Shown here in pieces: positions 41,090-50,350 of a stretch of DNA of 64,000 nt. The notes under the pieces are model-generated. The model was given only the letters and a program-made list of their open reading frames with translations. It did no database searches and was not told the DNA's origin. Positions within the stretch are counted from its first letter, which is position 1, and the number at the start of each line of letters is the position of its first letter. A program made the position numbers and the translations under genes. This DNA is from Ichthyophthirius multifiliis (taxonomy: Eukaryota > Ciliophora > Oligohymenophorea > Hymenostomatida), in contig NW_004086962.1 of NCBI RefSeq assembly GCF_000220395.1, forward strand, positions 1-64,000, read 5' to 3'.

Positions 41090-41596
41090 AAGAAGAAGAA
41101 AAGAAAAAAAAGAAGAAGAAGAAGAAAAGAAAGAAAAAGAAGAAAATAGTAAAAATAAAGAAGAAAATAGTAAAAAATAAGAAGAAGAAAAAAAAGAAGT
41201 AATCAAGAAAAAATAAGAATAAGAAGAAATAAATAAATAAGATTAAGACGAAGAACGTAGAAATAAATAATAATAAACAATAAAATCTAAAAAAAATGAG
41301 AATTATGCATAAACTAAGTATTTATTTTTTTAAATGATAAGAACAAATACAAAAATTAATATATTTTATTATATATATAATAGTTAATTAGAGGAAGATT
41401 AATAATAAGAAAAATATCAATAAGATAAATTCGAAGAAATAGAAGAAGAAATTATTGTTAAAAAAATTGATAAAATATACTCAAATTAAAAACCTCAATT
41501 AAAATCTAAAGAATAAGTCTTAATTTATTTATTTTTTTAAATTATATTAATTTTTTATAAATATAGATTAATATAGATAAACTAAGTGATATATGA
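38643..41596 (+). CDS. Highly charged coiled-coil protein
   Basis: From ATG 38643 (MKKNYLEQEYLVNQELQTDL) the gene encodes mostly coiled coil. Landmarks are FQKEILLAEQIIMPSNKKQT, EKLFEELLYSKDKINQLTQE, EIAKYEKVIEELQASGNLKS, KEEIKYKSDEIKEY-like repeats and a less charged block, FKNQLEGIFNFSDLNKLLVQ then KIDFSLNAFDLLMLKCYQV, which could be a degenerate EF-hand-like pair. A Lys/Glu-rich segment of about 130 codons follows. Introns are probable near 39089-39219, 39404-39503, 40054-40110, 40174-40245 and 41518-41567, after which INIDKLSDI ends at TGA 41594-41596. In the Lys/Glu segment the frame meets TGA unless one A is added to the A10 run at 40844-40853. With it, regular KKK/EEE coding resumes. 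A cytoskeletal role is plausible but not shown. Confidence 0.65.
40800..41235 (+). repeat. Purine-rich GAA/AAG low-complexity tract
   Basis: More than 400 bases with almost no pyrimidine on the plus strand, including about 12 GAA/AAG triplets in a row near 41060-41100. It codes for Lys/Glu in the coiled-coil gene. Confidence 0.9.
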
Positions 41597-41884
41597 AAAA
41601 TTTATATATAGCATATAAATGTAATTATGTTAAATTCTTATAAAGCAATAAATTATTTATATTTTATTCATTTAATAATATTTTTATAATATAAAAAAAA
41701 ATATAAATTTAATAAAATATTTATTTTTTATAAAATAATTTTATTTTTTATATATAAAAGGATTTTTAATTTTTTATAATAATTAATTTAAATATTAATT
41801 TTTTTTTAATTAATTATAAATTAATTAATTACATTTATAAAAAAAGCAAAAAATATAAATTTATACATAAATATTTTTTTTTTT

Positions 41885-41935
<51 letters not shown>

Positions 41936-42318
41936 ATGTTTTATTATCTTAAATAAAAATTATTATTATATTTCATATATATTAATTAAAGTTTCTTTTT
42001 TTATATTTTTTTTAATAATTATATAATTTTTATTCCTAGTTTTTATGTTATATAAGATTTAAATTTAAATGTTAATTTTTGAAGAAATTATCTCATTTAT
42101 TATTAATTTTTATAATTAATTTTTTTATAATTTTAAATATATATTAATAAAATAATAATTAGAATAATATTATATTAAATCTAAATTATTATAATTCAAA
42201 TAATATTTTTTTAAAAAAAATAATAATTATTTTAACTTAATTTAAAAGCAATTGATTAATACATAAAATTTAATATATTCTAACACAGAATTAATTAGTA
42301 AACATCAAAATATTAATC

Positions 42319-42385
<67 letters not shown>

Positions 42386-42483
42386 ATCTTTATAGCAAAG
42401 CAATTATTTTAAAATTTTTTAAAAAAACAAAAACCTTTACAAAAAAACTTAATAATAAAAAAAATTATATTAAACAAAAAAAA
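41597..42483. other. Intergenic gap with two long (TA)n tracts
   Basis: About 890 bp. It holds (TA)n at about 41889-41932 and (TA)30 at 42322-42381, the longest in the window, the latter about 100 bp upstream of the next start codon. No coding frame. Confidence 0.65.
42322..42381. repeat. (TA)30 microsatellite
   Basis: Sixty bases of perfect alternating TA, able to unwind easily. It lies upstream of the compact kinase gene. Confidence 0.95.
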
Positions 42484-43332
42484 ATGTCAAATATAATCGA
42501 ATAATTAGATATAATAAAGACTATACATAAGTCAAGTAATAACAAAATATTACTTGTCTAAGATAGATTAGATTCTTAAAAAAAAATTGTTATAAAATAA
42601 TTTAATAATAATTATTAATTTAGTTAAGAAAAACAAAATGAAATAAAAGCATTGTAAGATTTATAGCATCCTAATATTGTAAAAATATTAGATTTCGATT
42701 AATAAAATATTTTACTTGAATATATGGAAAACGGAGAACTTTTTAGTTTTGTAGAAAAAAAAGCATTGCCAGAAAATATTGCAAGATTTTATTTTAAATA
42801 ACTTATTATTGCGGTTTAATATATACATGAGTAATCTTATGTACATAGGGATATTAAACTTGAGAATATACTTATAGATTAAAAATATAATTTAAAATTG
42901 GCTGATTTCGGGTTCTCAGTTAAACTTAAAAAATAGGAAATTAAATTGAGGAAATTTTTAGGAACTAAAGGTTATATGGCACCTGAGTTGGAAGAATAAT
43001 TACCTTATGATGGAAAAAAGGTAGATATTTTTGCATGTGGGGTTGTTTTATTTTGTATGGTTAGTTAGATACCTCCTTTTTTTAAGGCTTCTTAATGTGA
43101 TAAGTACTATGATTTTTTTTATTAAAATAATCAAGAGGGCTATTGGAATTATATATCTCTAAAATATAAGAAAGTATTTAGTAATGAATTTAAAGATTTA
43201 ATTAATGCAATGTTTAATATAGATCCTGAATTAAGATTTAGTTATGAAGAAATTTTATAACATCCATGGATGGATGAGAATTTAATTTGTACATAAGAGG
43301 AGGCATAAGAATTTTTGAAATAAATTGTTTGA
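42484..43332 (+). CDS. Compact Ser/Thr kinase lacking a normal glycine loop
   Basis: An intron-free kinase of 282 residues from ATG 42484 (MSNIIEQLDIIKTIHKSSNN) to TGA 43330-43332. Catalytic residues are all present: Lys38 in IVIKQF, Glu53 as the likely alpha-C partner, HRDIKLEN at 121-128, DFGFS at 141-145, GTKGYMAPEL at 160-169, and the late-lobe DIFACGVVLFCMV. The end LQHPWM is typical of CAMK/AMPK-like kinases. Where a GxGxxGxV loop belongs (residues about 12-26) the sequence is KTIHKSSNNKILLVQ with no glycine. Activity is still possible because the other residues are intact. The protein is nearly all catalytic domain with no regulatory tail. Confidence 0.9.
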
Positions 43333-44041
43333 AATTTGATTTTTTTTAGGTTTATTTTTTGTTGAATTTTTAATTAATTAAGGGCATATTTTTGTTAATT
43401 TATTATTATTTTAATTTTAGAATTTTTATATATGAATATTGGATAATTAAGAAAATACAGTGTTTATTTTAAATATTATGTTTATAGATTTATATATATA
43501 TATATTTTCTTTATGAATTAGTCAATTATTTTTTTATTTTTATATTTTCTTTGCTTATTTAATTTTTTTTTAAAAATAATATGATGTATAAAATAATAAT
43601 TTTGCAAAATAATTTTATAGTTTTAATTATAAATATAATTTTATATTTATTTATTTTATTAAAAATGCTTTATATTATTATAATGTATTTTATTTTTTCA
43701 ATTTCTATAATCATAAAATTAGATGTGTCCAAGATTAAAAATTTAATATCAATTTTTCATGTTCTTATTTTATTTTTTATATATTTATTAAAAAACATTA
43801 TTTATTATATAATAAAAGCTGATTAATATATTAATTATTTTTTTAATAATTATTAATAAAGTATATATTCAAAAATTATTAATTATTATTATCCAAAATA
43901 TTATTTTTAATTATTTTTCAATTAACAAAAATAATAATTAATTAAATAAATAAAAGGATAAAATTATTTATTTATAAAATTAAAAATACATAAAAAGTCA
44001 ACATTAAAAAACTCATTCTAAAATTATTAAAAACCATTTTA
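43333..44041. other. Intergenic gap
   Basis: About 700 bp. A hydrophobic ORF of 81 codons at 43581-43826 exists under the standard code, but its TAA is not a stop here. Its Ile/Leu/Phe-only content looks like A/T noise. Confidence 0.6.
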
Positions 44042-45022
44042 ATGATATTTATTAATAAAATATTATATTAATTCTGCAATAACTAATAAAAATTGAGATA
44101 TGGTATTTTTTTATTTTTTATTTTTTAAAAAAATGAAATAAAAAGAATTAATATAAAATAAGATTATCTATATGGTTTAAACCCGACACAAATAGCTTTG
44201 AATGCTAACAAACGAAAAATAGTCGAATTATCCCTTAATGAATCTGTAAAATAAAACTTACCTCCTAAAATAGCAAATATAATAAATATAGCTTAATAAA
44301 AAGAAATTCCAATAAATTATATGAAAAGAGTATATTTTTTATTTATAAAAACGAATTAAAAAATATATAGGATAAATTGGATAAATTAGTAAAACATTAA
44401 CCACATTAAAATGTAATTATAAAATGTGAGCCTCTAAAATATATTAGGATAAATTCAAGCGATATTTTTTAGGGAAAAATAATTGTATTTCTAGACCAAA
44501 TAACTGATCCTTAGAATTTCGGGGCTATTTTAAGAACTTGCTTTTATTTAGGAGTCGATAATGTAGTAGTAGAGGAAAGTAAGAGATGTCCTTTAAATTC
44601 TACCGTGTCAAAAACTAGTAGTGGGGCAATGGAATTAATGGATATTTTTTGTACTTCGAATTCAGTAGAATTTATTAAAGAATGTTAAAAATTAAAATGG
44701 AAAGTGTTTGCTTGTGGGGTTAATTTTGGATAAAATAATAAATAAATTTCTTTAGATAAATTAAAATTAAATAGTGATGTAATATATATATATATTTAAA
44801 AAATATATAAATTTTATATAGGATAAAGTTGTTATTATTTTAGGAAGTGAAGGTAGTGGAGTTAATAAAGAATTATCAAATTAAGCAGATAAAATTTTAT
44901 ATATTAATTAAAGCATTTATTTTGAAAAACCTATTGTTTTTCCGAATACTTTGGTTGATTCTTTAAATGTGAATTCAGCAGCATCTATTATAATCGAAAA
45001 TATTAAAAGGCAAATGTTTTGA
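44042..45022 (+). CDS. MRM1: SpoU-type rRNA 2'-O-methyltransferase (MRM1-like, probably mitochondrial)
   Basis: The enzyme transfers a methyl group from S-adenosylmethionine to a ribose 2'-OH of rRNA through a trefoil-knot (SPOUT) fold. The start of the mature part reads DYLYGLNPTQIALNANKRKI, the usual N-terminal substrate-binding region. The three SpoU motifs are all present: FLDQITDPQNFGAILRTC, VVIILGSEGSGVNKELSNQA and VDSLNVNSAASIIIENI, before TGA 45020-45022. Introns are about 44330-44370 (41 nt) and about 44779-44822, the latter just before DKVVIILGSEG. I chose ATG 44042 because it is in frame and adds a hydrophobic/basic leader (MIFINKILYQFCNNQQKLRY) that would suit mitochondrial import. 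The nearer ATG at 44133 is out of frame. The family could also be a cytosolic or nucleolar relative. Confidence 0.88.
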
Positions 45023-45039
45023 GAAAAAAATATAAATAA

Positions 45040-45081
<42 letters not shown>

Positions 45082-45196
45082 ATATATATACATATATTAT
45101 ATTTTTTATATAAAAAATCAAATATATATAATAAAATAATAACAAATATTTATTAAAATTTATATCTTTTTTTTATTTTCAATAAATAAAATTAAT

Positions 45197-47877
45197 ATGG
45201 ATTATCTTGCAAAATAATTATTTGAATGTGTAAATTCATTAAATAAGAATTAAGAAAATATATCGAATAAATAACTTGATATTATTTTGAATAATTTATA
45301 TTAAATACTAATTGAATAAAATCTTCCTTTAAATATTTAAATAGAAAAAAGTCTTTATGTAGTATTAATTTCTACAATGATAAAGAAAAAAGAAAATTTA
45401 GATGAAACATAAATCGAATATATATTAAAATTATTAAGTCAAATATTAAAAAAAAGTTAAAATGCATTATTTAATGATGAGTTTTTGGAACAAATAACTG
45501 TTATATAGATAAAAGGATGTTTAGATTTAATTAAAAGTTAGAAATCTAAATAAATTTTAAAGAATAGTATGTATTTATTAATCGAAATATATAAGAAAAG
45601 TAGCCTAAAATTAAAAGAAAGCTGCTATCCGTAAATATGTTCGGTTCTATTTTAAATTTTAAATAATTAATATTAATTAAAAAGTTCTAAAATAAAAGAA
45701 ATAAGTGTTGATTTTTTAGAAATTACAATTTTGGATTTATTTTAAAATGAAAAAAATATAGAATAAGAATAAATAAGAGGAGATGGGAAACATTTAAAAA
45801 TAATGCAAGAGATTATACGAGTTTAAAAAAAATAATAAAATTTATAAAAAAATGAAGAATTTTCTTTCAAAAAATAAGCTAAAGAAAAGATTGAAAAATA
45901 TATAATCACTATAGGGGAAAATATAGAAGATTTATCAAAATATTATAATTTAAAATTAATGAATAAATTAGAAAAGTTTATTGAAAAAATAATCTTGGAA
46001 GAGATTTTTTCTTCTAAATGTGAATGCTATTTATTATAAATTTATATTTTTATTAGTTAAAATGATAAAATAAATATATATATAAATCCTTAAAGGGAAA
46101 ATTATTATGATTTAATTTTCGAAATGAAGTAAATTTTTAATATTAGTATAAAAAAATTGCCTTAAATAATTAATATATATGATAATGAAAAAATAGAAAA
46201 ACATCTAAAAAATATATATAAAATTTGTAATTTTTTAAACGAATAGACTCTGTCTTTTTAAGAAAAAGAAAATGTGTTTTTTTGTATCTAAAAAGCTTTC
46301 GAATTTAAATTCAATAAAAAAATTTAAACATAAATTAATTAATAAGTACATGAAAATTTAGATTGCTAAGAAAATATTTAAAATGTTAAATCACTTTTTA
46401 ATAGATTAATTTAAAATTATTTCGTTTAATATATATTGGTAGCTAATTATTAGGAGAAATTATTAAAAGAAAGTTTAAAAATATTAACTTTTTTACCTAA
46501 AGATTGTTAGATTTATATTTCGGAAAATCTCTGGGAATAACTAATAGATATATAAATAACTGGAAATTAAATAAATATAAAGGAAGTCTAAAAATTATGT
46601 TAAATTCATTTTATTTTATAAATATTTTTAGAAAAAAAAATATACCAAATAGAAGATAATTTTATACCAAAATATTATTAATATTTAATCAGTAATGATT
46701 TTATCCAAAACTACGATATGAAAAGTATTGATAATGAAATTTTAGTATTACTAATAATAAAAAATGTTTATTTATGTAATTTCCAAAAAAACGAAGTAGA
46801 AGATTGTAATTTTTTTTAAAAAGAAAGTTTTAATTTTTGGTATTTTTTATTAAAGAAAAGCTCTATAGATAATTATTTAATAAATTTGTTATGTACTTTG
46901 ATTTTCAAAGAACATAAATTTGAATAAAAGATAAATTTTTATTCAAGCACCTTAGTTTAAAGGTGTTTAATTTAAATAAAAAATTTAAACTCTTTAATTG
47001 ATAAAGAAGGCCCTTTTATAGTTTTAGAGTAGATTTTTGTAAAATTTAAAGGATTTTCTTATTTAAATAATGAAGTTGAAAACGTTATTTTTATTTTGAA
47101 TAAATGCTTTGATAAATATTATTTGAATAATCTTTTCTTTATTTAAATGTACTTGCAATTTTTTAATTCATTTGTTATTTTTTGGAATTAATTTTTTATT
47201 TAGTTTATAGATAATTAAAAGTCAGTAGGAAATATGATCAGATAATTAATTATAAGAATCAAGTCTTTGACGATTTCTTAATAAAAGTCTGTTTCTGTGC
47301 AAAGTTTGAGGATTTTAAAAAATAGCGCGTAATTAATGTATAAATAGGAATAAGAAAGGGAAAATGATAATATCAATTTTAGTACTAATGATGCAGAAAA
47401 TGTTTATATTCCGGACACTTTGGGACCTATTTTGGCTGAATTTATGGATAATTTTATGTTTATTTTAAAGAATTGTACAAAGGAAGACTCTTCGATTTTT
47501 CTAAGTAGTGGAGTTTAAATTTTTGAGTTATTCAATAAGGTTATTTCATTCGATAAATTGCCTTCTTATTCCTTTTTTTTGTAGATAATGTAAAGAAGAA
47601 TTTTTGCCCGATTTTTATTTAATGTATGGAAGTGCATTTGAAGGATTTAAAAAATGTTGGAAGATGTAAATTTGTAAAAGAAATGTTAATTTTTTGGAAA
47701 AATTATAAAAATTTATATAATTCATTTTGGGATTTTGAGGAGTTTTGGAATTTCGTAAAAGATTATAAATAAAAAATTATTTTATTTTTATAAAAAAATG
47801 AAAAGAATTAAAATGTAAGTAGAGTATATTTAAATTTAATTTAAAATATATTTTTAGTTTTGGATGAATTTATATGA
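45197..47877 (+). CDS. Large alpha-helical protein, unrecognised (possible HEAT-repeat)
   Basis: I do not recognise it. From ATG 45197 (MDYLAKQLFECVNSLNKNQE) one uninterrupted frame of about 890 codons runs to TGA 47875-47877, with one frame break. It has no low-complexity tracts, unusual for this window, which suggests a conserved fold. It is built of helix pairs (SLYVVLISTMIKKKENLDET; QIKGCLDLIKSQKSKQILKN; LGPILAEFMDNFMFILKNC; KVISFDKLPSYSFFLQIMQ). That pattern and the length suit alpha-solenoids such as importin/exportin-type or TTI1-like proteins, but no diagnostic motif is visible. At the T run 47612-47616 the frame must move by one base. Without the move a TGA comes at 47640, and with it coding continues CMEVHLKDLKNVGRCKFVKE to VLDEFI at the stop. 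Confidence 0.75.
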
Positions 47878-48020
47878 ATATAAAAAATATATTTTAAAAA
47901 TAAATATTATTGAGATTTATTTATATATATAAATAATAAAAAATATACTATTTATATTTTTTTTAATTTACAATTACGTTTTTTATTTTATAATTTTATT
48001 AAATATATAAATATATATTT

Positions 48021-49830
48021 ATGGATCAATACTTAAATATTGAAGTAATATAAGAATGGATAGTAACAATAGCCATAGTAGAATTTGATGTTGATTAAGG
48101 ATAAATAATAAAACATTTATATCCACAAAATTGTTTAACAGAATAAGAAATTAAAGCGTTATGTCATATGAGTTTTCCGGATTCAAATTCATTTGGAAAA
48201 TCAGAAGGATGTTCATAATATGTATTTAAGTTAAAATTATAAAAGTATGGATGTTGTTTTGGCTTTACTTATTTTAATAGACTAGGGATAATTCAGTAGC
48301 TAGGGGTTATAAATAATAATCTGTAGTAATTTTGACAATATATCCATTTATAAATACATTTAATAAAATTACGGAAATTTTTGCATAAAATGTATATAAT
48401 AATCCTAATAATTTAACTATTATAATAGATGTAAATAAAAATATATATAAAATATAATTATATATATAAAAATTTTGTATATATATATATATATATATAT
48501 TTATTTATATATATAAATATTTTCATATTCATATTTATATTTTATTTTTATTAAAATATTTAAAAATTTAAAAAGTAAGCTTTAAGAGATATTTCTGAAT
48601 GGCCATATCCTTTTTACTCTAATTAATATTATAAATTAATTTTTCTTCAAAAATAATTAGATGTAATTAATAATTATCTAATTATATTTTTATATAATAT
48701 AATATTATATTATTAATTTATTTTAGTTAATAATTCCTTAACATTTTAACTTATAAAAATAATTTGGAGAAGAAAAAGAAAAAACAATTTACAAAAAAAT
48801 CTCTAATTAAGAAGAAAAAAAATAATACGAAACCGAAACAAACGATGAACATTAAAGAAATGAAAAAAAAATAAAAAATAAAGAATTAAACCATTTATAA
48901 TTAAGCATTTCGGAAGCTTTAAAACTACATGATAGTTAAGAAAAAGGATATTTTTAAGAATTTGATCTTTTCAGTATTTTAAAAAGAGACAAAGTGCATA
49001 TTTTATGGAAATTATGGGAAATTGTGTTAACTAATTAATCATTAATTATCGTAAGTGATAATCCTGAACAATGTTCTTAAGTTGTTTTTGGAGCTATATC
49101 TTTAATTTCTCCACTTGAATATATGGGAGATTATAAACCTTATTTTACTATTTATGATATAGAATATAAGTAAATAAAAGATGATTGTGATAGAAAAATA
49201 TTAAAAAATTAAATTGTGGGAGTTACTAATCCTTTTTTTTGAAAAGTTTAAATGATTTCCCAATAATTTTAAGATTAGATAGTAAATATAATAATAATTT
49301 TTTTAGTGAAATATAATTAAATAATAAAAATAACATATACGAGTAAACTTTTTAATTATTAACTATATTTATAAATGATATTTAAATTTATATTGATATA
49401 TATATAATAGAATAAAGGATAGTTAATATAATATTTTAGTTGATTATGATAAGATATTTTATAAAAATTTACTTTAATAAGATAATGTAGAAAGTTAGGC
49501 TATAAATAATTCTTTATTAAGAAAATAATTCAGAAACATTACTTTATAGTTTATTTCTGCTTTTGAGGATTATTTTAATAATTAATAAAATGTATTTTTT
49601 ATTTTATTTTATTTTGGAAAAAAATAAAAAAAAAGGATATAAAAAAATTTGATTAAAAAGAGTTTTTAAAAAATATTGAATTAAGAAAATATTAACCATG
49701 TTTTGAAAATTTATTTGATAGGAAGAAAAAAATAATAACTTTGTATGAAAAATTTATTCGATCAGTTAATTTTCTTAATTATATAAAATCGAAGAAAAAT
49801 ACTTATTTTACAAAAAAGAATATTCAATGA
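48021..49830 (+). CDS. DENND6: DENND6-like DENN-domain Rab exchange factor
   Basis: DENND6 proteins activate Rab GTPases in endosome recycling. Match to the family runs end to end. ATG 48021 is followed by IAIVEFDVDQGQIIKHLYP, ALCHMSFPDSNSFGKSEGC, FGFTYF, TRDNSVARGYKQQSVVILT, RDISEWPYPF, RDKVHILWKLWEIVLTNQ, IVSDNPEQCSQVVFGAISLI, PYFTIYDIEY, IVGVTNPFF, LKSLNDFPIILRLD, INNSLLRKQFRNITLQFISA and the C-terminal DIKKFDQKEFLKNIE, with TGA at 49828-49830. Introns are about 48434-48580, 48663-48724 and 49592-49635. The frame breaks twice: at the T4 run 48272-48275 (between GFTYF and TRDN) and at the T8 run 49233-49240, where a TGA appears right after GVTNPFF. One added T in each restores family spacing exactly. 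The gene is therefore probably intact in the cell. Confidence 0.9.
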
Positions 49831-49987
49831 AAAATAAATATCTATAAAAAATAGTATATACATTTAAAAAATGTAATAATATTTTTTTAAAATTTGTATA
49901 TATATGAAACAAATAATATTAAATATAATTAAATATTATTAATATATTTTTATTTTAATTATGTTAAAAAAAATGTTTAAAGTTAAT

Positions 49988-50303
49988 TCAAAAATATGAA
50001 TTTGGTTTAAGCATATGATTAATTACAACAACATGTTATCTATTTCTATTAGGTCTAAAAAAATATTGCCTTTTATAATTTATTTCTGATTTAGGAACTA
50101 AATTTTCATCAAATAAAATGTTTTTATTAAATGTTTATTTTCCACAAGACTTACTTTATCGATCACGTAAATTACCATTATTATCATCTAGTTTTTTAAG
50201 ATAAATTAAATTTTTTTATTTTTAAAAATTATCATCAAAAGTTTTAATAATATAAGTTTGATTGCTTTTATTAATTTCAAAACTATTATAATTAATAATA
50301 TTC

Positions 50304-50350
<47 letters not shown>

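Noticed and set aside
43581-43826. 81-codon hydrophobic plus-strand ORF in a gap
   Set aside because: Its TAA end is not a stop in this code, and the residue content is what random A/T sequence gives.
44133-44164. Apparent frame break at the start of the SpoU methyltransferase
   Set aside because: An in-frame ATG further upstream (44042) opens the correct frame, so no base error is needed.
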